Shown one piece after another: positions 29,468-36,839 of a stretch of 64,000 nucleotides of DNA. Source of the DNA: Nocardia goodfellowii (GTDB lineage: Bacteria > Actinomycetota > Actinomycetes > Mycobacteriales > Mycobacteriaceae). A program made the translations under genes and the position numbers. The stretch's first letter is position 1. Each line of letters opens with the position of its first letter. Below the pieces are notes generated by a model. The model saw only the letters and a program-made list of their open reading frames with translations. It made no database searches and was not told where the DNA came from. The stretch covers positions 7,192,001-7,256,000 of the forward strand of contig NZ_JAGGMR010000001.1 in assembly GCF_017875645.1 (NCBI RefSeq), written 5' to 3'.

Positions 29468-30316
29468 ATGGCGACATGGCACCCGGCTCGCCGGGTATCG
29501 GCTGAGGAGATCGCGCGAGCGCGGACAGCAGCAGGCGGTTGGTCTCGCGCACAACTCGCGGAGTGGGGTGTGCCATGGCCACCCCCGACCGGCTGGAAGC
29601 AAGCGCTAGCGGACGCTACCGAGGACGCCGACCGCATGGTTGAAGCATGGACCGCGGGTACAAGTCTCGGCGATCCGGGCGTTGGCGGCTGGGGCGCGGT
29701 GCTGCGATGGGGCAACAGAACCCGGGATATCGTTGGCGCCGAGTCCCACTCGACCGTCGACCGGATGGAGTTGATGGCCGCAGTTCAGTCACTCGAGTGC
29801 CTGAACCGACCGACCCGGATTCGAATTCATTCCGGCAGTTCGTACCTTCGAGCTGGGTGCCTCCGCGAAGCCGGCTGCGGTCGACAGGCCACCAGTAACA
29901 TCGACCTCTGGCAGCGGCTGGAGACTGCCGCAAATTCGCATCGAGTGACCTGGGACTGGGCACAAAGCACCTTCGAGAACCCCGACGCCGCACACGCATT
30001 CGAACTCGCACGAAAGGCAGCAATCGAGGATGCGGCCCCGTCCTTTTGCGTGCATGAGATGAGGATCAACGAGTGCGCATACTGCACACCGCGTCGCCCC
30101 GGAGTCCTCTCGCACGGCTGGCGGACCGAGGGCGGAACCGTCTACCACAACGATCGCGACTGCGACTGGCTGCGCAAGGGGCAACGGGACGCCTTGCGGA
30201 AAGGACTGAACCTCCATGACATCGTCGCAATTGCCTGGGCCAGCGTAGATTCCACAAAGATGCAGCCCTGCGACTACTGTTGCACACCCTTGTGGGTTCG
30301 GCGCCACCGCAGTTGA
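29468..30316 (+). CDS. RNase HI-like protein with inactivated catalytic site and Cys-rich C-terminus
   Basis: 282 residues in three parts. Residues 1-47 end in the motif EWGVPWPPPTGWKQAL. Residues 60-185 align with RNase HI: LGDPGVGGWGAVLRWG, HSTVDRMELMAAVQSLE, IDLWQRLETAANSHRVTWDW. Of the catalytic residues only the Glu of DRMELM (101) remains; by alignment with E. coli RNase HI, Asp10 is Ala63, Asp70 is Gly123, Asp134 is Phe178, and His124 is lost too. Residues 190-282 hold Cys/His pairs (CVH, CAYC, YHNDRDC, PCDYCC), a likely zinc module. GGAG precedes ATG 29468. It may bind RNA:DNA or dsRNA without cutting; function unknown. Confidence 0.75.
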   Translation: MATWHPARRVSAEEIARARTAAGGWSRAQLAEWGVPWPPPTGWKQALADATEDADRMVEAWTAGTSLGDPGVGGWGAVLRWGNRTRDIVGAESHSTVDRMELMAAVQSLECLNRPTRIRIHSGSSYLRAGCLREAGCGRQATSNIDLWQRLETAANSHRVTWDWAQSTFENPDAAHAFELARKAAIEDAAPSFCVHEMRINECAYCTPRRPGVLSHGWRTEGGTVYHNDRDCDWLRKGQRDALRKGLNLHDIVAIAWASVDSTKMQPCDYCCTPLWVRRHRS

Positions 30317-30468
30317 CAGACCGGGTCAAGATCGGCCAAGTCGCGTTCGACCAGACCCCCCGTACCAGCGGGACGCTGTGTGAGCGGAGCTACAAATTCC
30401 GGCAAGTCGGTTACGCCGCCGACCCTTGCCTACCGAAGCCGCCAGCCAGCGCCGGTCGACATCGCCTA

Positions 30469-31410
30469 TCAACCGAACAGTTGCGAATTCTTCAGTCCAG
30501 GAGCGTGGTATCGACTGGCAGGTCGACACAGACAGCCCCGGACGGGACATCGCCATGCATCGAATCCGTCCGTCAGCGACTCGATCAAACTTCTGTGATC
30601 TGGCCAATCCCAGCGGAGCCATCGGGCGACACAGAGGATCGTCACCGATGCCGCACCAGCCAGTTTTGCCGCCACTGCCGCCCCCTGCGCGCTGGATCCG
30701 GTGGTCCAGGTGTCATCGACGATGAGCACGTTCTTGCGCTGAACATGCGGCAGCCACCGCTCCTCGATCAAATATCGCTGGTCTGTCATCTCGCGCTTGA
30801 TTTCGCTCCCCGGGCCTGGTGTCAGCATAAATTTTTGCAGGCTAGGAGCGCCGCTGAGTGGAGGAACTACCGAATTAGCCAGTGCGGCTACAGGATGAGT
30901 TCGATCAGGTCTTTCCTTCGAGGGCACGAAAGTCAGTGAATCCCATGGAGCACCCAGCCAGTTCTCGAAACAGCCCCGGTGTAATTCGACCACGGAAGAA
31001 ACCAGCAATTGAAGATCCTCGGCGCAATCCGCTGCCTGGGGCGTCCCTCGGTAGCCTTTATAGGCATGCATGTGATGGGCTGACTGGTGTCGCTCCCCCG
31101 CATGGTTACCGATCGCGTAGGTGAGGAGGATGGTTTTGTCCGCAAGGAGCCCCGGATAGCCCTCGCTGACCACGCGGCACCGTACGCAGGTATCGCCATC
31201 GGACGGACCACGACAGACTACACAAATACCGGGCGTGCCCGGAACGCAAGCATTGGAGAAGAATCCGCCAATCCGATCGCGTACCACACCTCTCAGCAGC
31301 AAAGCGTCATGCGACGCGTCGTGCAGCCCCTCTTCGGACGCCCTGGCTTGCTCACGGAGGAGAATCTCTGCCAGTTGACGTCTGAGCTGGTCACGCGGGG
31401 GACCTTTCAC
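30469..31410 (-). CDS. ComF-like phosphoribosyltransferase-domain protein
   Basis: 313 residues. Paired CxxC motifs (CVVC, CVRC) near residues 63-79 resemble the zinc finger of ComF. The C-terminal half is a type I PRTase with the PRPP loop VLIVDDTWTTGSSAQGAA. A helical N-terminus (DQLRRQLAEILLREQARASEE) precedes them. GTG 31410 overlaps the stop of the DprA-like gene (GTGA), so the two are co-translated. Classical ComF proteins act in natural transformation; a dedicated DprA-PRTase pair far from competence genes suggests another DNA-handling or defence role (inference). Confidence 0.75.
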   Translation of the reverse strand: MKGPPRDQLRRQLAEILLREQARASEEGLHDASHDALLLRGVVRDRIGGFFSNACVPGTPGICVVCRGPSDGDTCVRCRVVSEGYPGLLADKTILLTYAIGNHAGERHQSAHHMHAYKGYRGTPQAADCAEDLQLLVSSVVELHRGCFENWLGAPWDSLTFVPSKERPDRTHPVAALANSVVPPLSGAPSLQKFMLTPGPGSEIKREMTDQRYLIEERWLPHVQRKNVLIVDDTWTTGSSAQGAAVAAKLAGAASVTILCVARWLRWDWPDHRSLIESLTDGFDAWRCPVRGCLCRPASRYHAPGLKNSQLFG

Positions 31411-32360
31411 CGGATGCCCAAAAGCCTCGTTATCGTCATTCGCTGAGCGATGATGTTTGTCGCGTATTCGATAGCCGCTGCAGGGGAATCCGCAACGTAT
31501 ACGCCCGGCTCATCCCTGAGAGCACGACCCCACGACGTCGACTGGACCACAGTCTCGTTGAGGATGACAGGTCGCCCGTGCGCGACCGCTTCGCGAGCTT
31601 GGATCCTGGTCCCACTCTTCTCGCCCGCTTCGACGATAACCGTCGCAGTCCCGTAGGCACTCATCGTCACGTTCCGCGCAGGAAATGACCACCGGGAGGG
31701 TCCATACTCCGGCAGGAAATGGGTCAGGAGCATTCCCCGCCTGGCGATCTCGGCCTGCAGCACGCGATTCTCTCGTGGATAGAAGTGATTCAATCCATTC
31801 CCCAGAACAGCCACGGTGCGACCACCAGCATCCAGCGCAGCCTGATGCGCGGCGGTATCTATTCCCTTCGCCAAACCCGCGATCACAGTCACGTCCTGCT
31901 CGACAAGACCTCGCGAAATCCGGCGCGCGAAATCCATTCCATGGTCGGACGCGCCACGAGAACCTACAACGCAGACACCGGCATCACGCTCAACGAGGCT
32001 GCCCTGAGTGAATATGATCGGTGGCATCTGCCGAACCGATCGCAATCGCTCAGGGTATGTAGGGTCCATAAAGGTATGGAGCTGGAAGGGCGCGCTTTTC
32101 CACTCCGCTACATCGGCAACTGCCTCGGCCCACACTTCCGACTCGTCGCCGGCGCCGAAAAGATCCTCCGGATGTTCGTCGGCCCACAGTTGCCAGGCAC
32201 TGCCCCTATCGCTGATCCGCTCGGTCAACCTCGACCAGTCTGTGTTTTTCGATGTAAGCCGCATCATCGCGACAATTGCCGCCCGATCACGATCATCCCC
32301 GGGCAGCGGTTGGTCACCCGCTGAGTCGTCCCAGCCCGGGGAGGCGTGCGCGTGGGTCAC
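31407..32360 (-). CDS. DprA/Smf-like DNA-processing protein
   Basis: 317 residues. The Rossmann-type Smf domain spans about residues 105-290: GVCVVGSRGASDHGMDFARR, VTVIAGLAKGIDTAAHQAAL, GGRTVAVLGNGLNHFYPREN and AGEKSGTRIQAREAVAHGRP. The DprA region usually reading FPRRNRIIS is changed to FPARNVTMS, so this is a divergent member. In competent bacteria DprA loads RecA on incoming single-stranded DNA. GTG 32360 follows AGGAGGG. The overlapping PRTase gene downstream marks a two-gene operon. Confidence 0.78.
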   Translation of the reverse strand: MTHAHASPGWDDSAGDQPLPGDDRDRAAIVAMMRLTSKNTDWSRLTERISDRGSAWQLWADEHPEDLFGAGDESEVWAEAVADVAEWKSAPFQLHTFMDPTYPERLRSVRQMPPIIFTQGSLVERDAGVCVVGSRGASDHGMDFARRISRGLVEQDVTVIAGLAKGIDTAAHQAALDAGGRTVAVLGNGLNHFYPRENRVLQAEIARRGMLLTHFLPEYGPSRWSFPARNVTMSAYGTATVIVEAGEKSGTRIQAREAVAHGRPVILNETVVQSTSWGRALRDEPGVYVADSPAAAIEYATNIIAQRMTITRLLGIR

Positions 32361-32571
32361 CTGCCCTCCTCAACTTGCTTCGAACATTCATTCGAACTAT
32401 CGCATGGGGGACCGACAGGTCTCGTGGTTTTGCACCGAACCTGTCGAACGACGCAAGCGTAGCTCACCCTTACCGCGGTGCTGGCTCTTTGCGGTCAGCG
32501 TTGGGATGTTCTCGCGACATGCAACCGCCCGCCGGCTCACCGAGGTGGCGAACCGACGGGCGGTGGAACTG

Positions 32572-34170
32572 TCACTCGCCGCGCGCGAAGTCCGCGAGCA
32601 GACCTGGCACCGCCGCATCGAACCCGGCGACATCCAACATCCCCGCATCCGACGGATCGGCGATCGTGAAGTTCGTCGCGGTCATACCGACCACCACGAG
32701 CTTCGCCTCGGGGTTCACCTGCTCCCGGTACTGCCGGAGCGCCTGGTGCGGATGGATCTGGCCCGCCCAGGTCTCGTTGTCGGTGTACACCGTGAACACG
32801 TCGACCTCGAGCTTGCGCTCCAGCGCGTACCGCATCGGCAGCGAGCAGTCGGTCCCGCCGAACGGCAGACCCGCGGTCCGGTTCAGCACATCGTCGAGCC
32901 GTTGCCGCGGGCCGATCGGCAGCGGCGTCAGCGCGCTGTCGCGGTAGTTGTTGGTTCCCGCCGAGCTGAATCCGACGATCTCGTAGTCGGTTTCGGTGCT
33001 CGCGGTCACCATCGCCAGGGCGGCGGATGCCTCCCGCGCGCTGATCGGCAGTCCGGAAATCCCCATCGTCATCGACCCGGACACGTCCAGCGCCAGCAGG
33101 TGCCGCTGTCCGGTCGGTTCAACGGTGTCGAACGCGGCGTAGAAGGCAGCGTCGAGCGCGTCGACGATGGGACGTGCAGGCTGCCAGGTGCTTTCGCCAC
33201 GCGCGCTGCGACCCGACGCATAGGTGCGCAACGCGACCAGCACCGACACCGGATGCACCCGCGCCTTGCGCAGCCGCACCGGATCGACGAGTTGGGCTGC
33301 GACAGCACCGGTCCGAGCGCCGAGCGGCGAAAGCAACCCGAGCCGAGTCAGCCGCGGCAGTTGTCGCAGCAGTGCCGTCTGCGGAATCCCGTTGTCCAGC
33401 AGCGCTTCCCATACCGCAGTCTCGTTCAGCGCGGCATCGGGCAGCATCTCCCAGGACAGCCGGTACTCTCGCACCAGCTCCGGCACCTCGCGCACCGGCG
33501 CGGCCTGCGCCCGCTGAAATCCTTCGACGAACCGCAGCCCATCCAGGGAACCACCGCGTCCACAGATCCAATCGAACAGCCGCGCGCGGTCGTCCTCCGT
33601 CGTCACCGGATGCGACAGTCGCAGCAGGTCGCGATGCGACCAGCCTTCCCGCTGCCGGTACTTCACCACCTGATAGGCCAGGTCATCGATCGACTTCGCG
33701 GTGTACCAAGCGCCGACCGCCCGCCGCAGCCCGCGACCCCAGCCGCGGAACTGCTCGATATACCGCGCGAACAGGAACAGATGAGTGCCGGTGCGCGCGA
33801 CCAGCGGCAGCGCCTCGAGGGCGGTGCGCCGCCCGTCCTCGTCACCGAGCGACGCCGCGGCGGCGAGCGCGAACAGCGCCGGATTCTGCTTCGGCGCCCG
33901 GCCGGAAGTGGAGATCTCTACCACCTCACGAACCAGCTCGGCGGTTCGGCTCCGCGCGAAATCGACTACCACTGCAGCGTTTTCCTTCGCCAGCTCCTGC
34001 GCTCGCACGTAATAGGTGCCGCCGTCGACCCCCAGAACCAGGAACCTGCGCAGCCGAACCTCGGGCGTCACCTCGAAGGTGAATCCGCCCGCGTTGTTGC
34101 GAACCTGCCGCGGATCGGTCTGGGTGCGCTGCGCGGTCGCGCGGGCGTTGATGCCTGCCAGTGCGTCCAT
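32572..34170 (-). CDS. rsr: Ro60 orthologue Rsr (TROVE plus vWA domain)
   Basis: 532 residues. The N-terminal TROVE HEAT-repeat ring spans about residues 20-330 (FEVTPEVRLRRFLVLGVDGG, YYVRAQELAKENA, YRQREGWSHRDLLRLSHP). The C-terminal von Willebrand A domain has the MIDAS motif DVSGSM. Bacterial Rsr binds small Y RNAs and, in Deinococcus, tethers polynucleotide phosphorylase for structured-RNA decay. ATG 34170 follows GAGGA and starts the conserved region. Three Y-RNA-like genes lie directly upstream on the same strand or nearby, which is the known arrangement of bacterial Ro60 loci. Confidence 0.92.
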   Translation of the reverse strand: MDALAGINARATAQRTQTDPRQVRNNAGGFTFEVTPEVRLRRFLVLGVDGGTYYVRAQELAKENAAVVVDFARSRTAELVREVVEISTSGRAPKQNPALFALAAAASLGDEDGRRTALEALPLVARTGTHLFLFARYIEQFRGWGRGLRRAVGAWYTAKSIDDLAYQVVKYRQREGWSHRDLLRLSHPVTTEDDRARLFDWICGRGGSLDGLRFVEGFQRAQAAPVREVPELVREYRLSWEMLPDAALNETAVWEALLDNGIPQTALLRQLPRLTRLGLLSPLGARTGAVAAQLVDPVRLRKARVHPVSVLVALRTYASGRSARGESTWQPARPIVDALDAAFYAAFDTVEPTGQRHLLALDVSGSMTMGISGLPISAREASAALAMVTASTETDYEIVGFSSAGTNNYRDSALTPLPIGPRQRLDDVLNRTAGLPFGGTDCSLPMRYALERKLEVDVFTVYTDNETWAGQIHPHQALRQYREQVNPEAKLVVVGMTATNFTIADPSDAGMLDVAGFDAAVPGLLADFARGE

Positions 34171-34220
34171 GTCGTCCTCGATTCCGTGGCGACAGCCCGC
34201 CCCCACTTGTCCAATAACAG

Positions 34221-34340
34221 TGGGCGAGAAGGACAGTCGTGGATTGCCGACCGGACAAGACACCGACTTGCGTCGATGCCGTCAGGAGTTGAACCTGTGA
34301 ACCGGGTAACCGATCAGCGCCGGCCCGTCCTTCTCGCCCA
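34221..34340 (-). ncRNA. Y-RNA-like gene 3 (no D arm), adjacent to rsr
   Basis: Ends pair perfectly over 14 bp (34221-34234 with 34327-34340), the long terminal stem expected for a Y RNA. Inside is a T-arm-like hairpin, CAGG-TTCAACT-CCTG, at 34283-34297, and a GGTCGGCAATCC segment resembling the GGTCGGCATCAC block of the neighbouring Y RNA. The 5' part shares GGGCCGG and ATCGGTTACCC with the other two. There is no TAGCTC D arm and no capped acceptor stem, so tRNA mimicry is partial. It ends about 50 bases before the rsr start. Comparative evidence is good; expression is unproven. Confidence 0.6.
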
Positions 34341-34500
34341 GGCAATCCGGGGGTGGGCGGACATGTGATGCCGACCGACGTACCGCTCTGCCAGTTGAGC
34401 TACAACGACAACGCCGTTGGCGGGACTCGAACCCGCAACCTGTCCATTAGAAGTGGATAACCGACCGAACTCCGGCCCGCCCACCCCCGTCTTGCCTTAC
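34341..34500 (-). ncRNA. Y RNA 1 with circularly permuted tRNA-like module
   Basis: Read on the minus strand. Terminal stem: 34341-34345 with 34492-34496 (GGCAA/TTGCC) and 34349-34360 with 34477-34488 (12 bp), with a 3x3 internal loop. Between them the tRNA parts occur in permuted order: an anticodon-like arm (34443-34457, stem TCCA/TGGA, loop CTTCTAA), a T arm (34420-34436, GCGGG-TTCGAGT-CCCGC), a 7-bp acceptor-like stem (34413-34419 with 34403-34409) capped by three bases, then a D arm (34385-34402, TAGCTC to GAGC). Bacterial Y RNAs near Ro60 are known to mimic tRNA, which fits rsr being next door. Confidence 0.8.
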
Positions 34501-34505
34501 TCGCA

Positions 34506-34550
34506 GAACTGTAGATCGTTCCGATGCGCGCCCGCCACTGAATTTCCCGG
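34506..34550 (-). promoter_or_regulatory. conserved upstream element / promoter of Y RNA 1
   Basis: Shares AAATTCAGTGGC and TCGGAACGATCTACAGTT with the element upstream of Y RNA 2. TACAGT (34508-34513, minus strand) is a plausible -10, placing the transcript start near 34500, just before the GGCAA that opens the terminal stem. Confidence 0.6.
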
Positions 34551-34625
34551 CGATCGCGATTGCCGCCCGCAACCCCCGGCAATCGGGCACAATGACGACG
34601 CTTATCTCAATCCGATTGGAGCCCA

Positions 34626-34883
34626 ATGCGTTTCGCCGCAACCCTGGGGGCATCCGCCCTCGTCGCCGCAGGACTGATGCTGTCGATCCCCGCTCAAACG
34701 AGCGCTCAACCGCAATCCAACTGCCACGCCTCCTACACTCCCTGCGTACCGATCACCAGCGACGTCGACTGCAAGGGCGGCAGCGGAAACGGCCCGGCCT
34801 ACACCGGCCGCGTCCAGGTCATCGGCCCCGACGAGTACGACCTCGATCGCGACGGCAACGGGATCGGCTGCGAAACCAGCTGA
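34626..34883 (+). CDS. secreted excalibur-domain (calcium-binding-like) protein
   Basis: 85 residues. Signal peptide MRFAATLGASALVAAGLMLS ending around SAQ. The mature part has three cysteines and a C-terminal excalibur motif, DLDRDGNGIGCETS, whose Asp spacing resembles EF-hand calcium loops. GGAG lies five bases before ATG 34626. Excalibur domains occur in small extracellular proteins, often with nucleases; none is adjacent here. Confidence 0.8.
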   Translation: MRFAATLGASALVAAGLMLSIPAQTSAQPQSNCHASYTPCVPITSDVDCKGGSGNGPAYTGRVQVIGPDEYDLDRDGNGIGCETS

Positions 34884-34887
34884 GCGG

Positions 34888-35643
34888 CTATCCGAACAAC
34901 CGCGCGGCAGCACCCGACCGCTTCGCCGCGCGGTCCCGGACCCGGTTCAGCGTGTACCGCCACAGCGCCGTAGCAACATCCACCGGAACCCGTGGTGTCA
35001 CAGCACGTTTCGTCATCTCCAGCCGAGTCTTGCGCAGCACCTCCGCGGGCGCCTTGTCCGGATGCCCACTATCGAACGGCGGCCGCGGATCGTACTCGAT
35101 CCCCAGCTGCACCATCTGCGCCGTCTCCACCCCGGCAATCTCCCCCACCAACCACAGCCCGAGGTCGATCCCCGCGGAAACCCCTGCCGCAGTGACGATC
35201 TTCCCGCTGCGCACAATCCGATCATGCGGCCGCGACTCGGCCCCGAACGGCGCCAGCGCCGACTGCGCGGACCAGTGCGTCGTAGCCGGATGCCCTCGCA
35301 AGATATCCGCCGCCGCCAGCACCAGCGCCCCACTGCACACCGACGTCGTCCACTGCGTCCGCGGATGCACCCGCCGCAACCACTCGATCAACTCCTTATC
35401 GGCCATCGCCCGCGGCGTCGACGCCTCCGACCCCGGCACCAGCACCAAATCCGGCGCGGGCGTCTCCGCGAAGGTATGCGTCGCCCCGAGCACCAGCACC
35501 CCACTGTCGGCCACGATCGGCCCGACCTCATTCGACACGAACCTGATCTCCCCCTCCGGCAGCCCACGCAACACCTCGTAGGGCCCGATCGCATCCAGCG
35601 CGGTCAACCCCGGATACAGAACAATAGCTATCTGAAATGCCAT
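34888..35643 (-). CDS. DJ-1/PfpI family protein (isonitrile hydratase-like)
   Basis: 251 residues: QIAIVLYPGLTALDAIGPYE with the conserved Glu, the nucleophile-elbow cysteine in SVCSGALVLAAADIL, and TAAGVSAGIDLGLWLVG. It resembles isonitrile hydratase and stand-alone GlxA N-terminal domains, with an extra C-terminal helical tail of about 40 residues (KTRLEMTKRAVTPRVP, RVRDRAAKRSG). There is no AraC DNA-binding domain. Substrate unknown. AGAGG lies about ten bases before ATG 35643. Confidence 0.78.
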   Translation of the reverse strand: MAFQIAIVLYPGLTALDAIGPYEVLRGLPEGEIRFVSNEVGPIVADSGVLVLGATHTFAETPAPDLVLVPGSEASTPRAMADKELIEWLRRVHPRTQWTTSVCSGALVLAAADILRGHPATTHWSAQSALAPFGAESRPHDRIVRSGKIVTAAGVSAGIDLGLWLVGEIAGVETAQMVQLGIEYDPRPPFDSGHPDKAPAEVLRKTRLEMTKRAVTPRVPVDVATALWRYTLNRVRDRAAKRSGAAARLFG

Positions 35644-36130
35644 CGTGCACTGCCTCTTCCAGTGATCGTCGAACCGAGCGTGATACTTACCCGGCGATAC
35701 CCCAAGTGTCGATGAGAGATTCCGAGAGGGCGCGTCCGAACTCCCCAGTCCACAATCGTCGGCACCCGATCCATCGGCTGATCAGTGGTCTCCGGCACCC
35801 GCCGAGCCGCCCCCACATACGCTGAGCTGTCGCGAGAATGGACCGTGTAAGGCGGATATAGTTGCGGGCCACTGGCTCTCGCGCGGTCGCCAGGTCTCGC
35901 CGCCTCGGCCGCGAAGCCGTGCTCGCGCTGTGAACGGGCAGACAAAACCGACATCGATCTTTGCTCCACCGCGCGTCGCACCGGAAACGTCACCACCAGC
36001 GTCTATTTCAAGCAACCGCCAGCGTCCTTCTGCTTGCATCGCGTCGGCTCTTGACAGTTCTGGCCGCCCTCGGCAAGACGTGTCGATGTTCGAGCGGCGC
36101 TTGCACTCTCCGGCCCGTTCTTCTCGTCCT
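35644..36130. other. 487-base stretch without a recognisable gene
   Basis: Reading frames here look random and no family is recognisable. At its right end (36109-36130) a block resembling the 5' start of Y-RNA-like gene 3 (GAGAAGAACGGGCCGG on the minus strand) lies directly after Y RNA 2, but without the matching 3' strand, so it is probably a decayed duplicate. Confidence 0.4.
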
Positions 36131-36291
36131 GGCAAGCCGAAGGCGGGCGGGCATGGTGATGTCGACCGTCTGTACCGCTCTGCCGGTTGAGCTACATCAG
36201 CCTTCGCTGCTGGCGGGACTCGAACCCGCATCTGTCCATTGCGAGTGGATAACCGATCGACTCCGGCCCGCACACCCTCGATTTGCCGTGC
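36131..36291 (-). ncRNA. Y RNA 2 with circularly permuted tRNA-like module
   Basis: Paralogue of Y RNA 1 about 1.8 kb away. Terminal stem: 36131-36135 with 36283-36287 (GGCAA/TTGCC) and 36139-36152 with 36266-36279 (13 of 14 paired, including compensatory G-T pairs relative to Y RNA 1). The modules follow the same permuted order: anticodon-like arm (36235-36249, stem TCCA/TGGA, loop CTCGCAA), T arm (36213-36229), acceptor-like stem (36206-36212 with 36195-36201, one mismatch) capped by GAAG, and D arm (36177-36194). The bases change but the pairing is kept, which strongly supports a real structured RNA. Confidence 0.8.
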
Positions 36292-36296
36292 TCGAG

Positions 36297-36341
36297 AAAC
36301 TGTAGATCGTTCCGAGCTGGACCTGCCACTGAATTTTCACC
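36297..36341 (-). promoter_or_regulatory. conserved upstream element / promoter of Y RNA 2
   Basis: Same block as upstream of Y RNA 1: AATTCAGTGGC and CTCGGAACGATCTACAGTTT, with TACAGT at 36299-36304 (minus strand) as a likely -10. Confidence 0.6.
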
Positions 36342-36572
36342 GCACTGCGGCGGCAGCGCATATGCCTTCGCAGGCGTATCCCCGAACTCGAAAGGAGTCG
36401 ACCGTCGCAGCGCCGTAGAACACATGGCCTGTCAGCCCACCCAGCACGCCTGCCCCTGGACAGTAGACGTGCTCGCCTGCGGCATGTAGCTGTGAATCTG
36501 CCGATGCAGCTTGTGCGACGGCGGCTCCCGCCAGATCGCAGGAGGCTGCGGGGATCTCCGATATCGACCTGT

Positions 36573-36839
36573 TCAGTCCTTCGCGACAGCCAATGTGCAA
36601 CGGCCCTCCGCACACTCCCTGCGCAGCCGTCCGCGCGAAAGCGTCTGCGCGAGACCGATCGCCCAGCAGGTCGGGCAGCCGCGAAGTGCCACGAACCCGA
36701 CCGGTGCCAGTAGGAAGCTAAGTGGTCCGGTCACAGGCAGCAGAGCGAATGCTGCGATGAGGGCACCGAAGCCGAGGACTCCTCTCGCGAGGTGGCGAGG
36801 GACTGAGGTGCTGGCGAAGGTTTCGTCCCGCGTCAACAT
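36573..36839 (-). CDS. small membrane protein cotranscribed with the ECF sigma factor
   Basis: 88 residues with a hydrophobic stretch LGFGALIAAFALLPVTGPLSFLLAPVGFVA, then RGCPTCWAIGLAQTLSRGRLRREC, which has a C-x-x-C motif and basic tail. ATG 36839 overlaps the sigma-factor stop by seven bases. Its position directly after an ECF sigma gene suggests an anti-sigma or sensor partner, but no anti-sigma fold is recognised. A frameshifted copy lies at 51622-51905. Confidence 0.72.
   Translation of the reverse strand: MLTRDETFASTSVPRHLARGVLGFGALIAAFALLPVTGPLSFLLAPVGFVALRGCPTCWAIGLAQTLSRGRLRRECAEGRCTLAVAKD

Noticed and set aside
34385..34457. An ordinary tRNA gene, or two half tRNAs, at the Y RNA 1 locus
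   Set aside because: The halves are in reversed order with only a 3-base cap and are enclosed by a 17-bp terminal stem; the same layout recurs at Y RNA 2. That fits a Y RNA, not a functional linear tRNA gene.
35782..36273. A 163-residue minus-strand reading frame
   Set aside because: It runs straight through the Y RNA 2 structure and has no ribosome site or recognisable family; it is a by-product of the RNA gene sequence.
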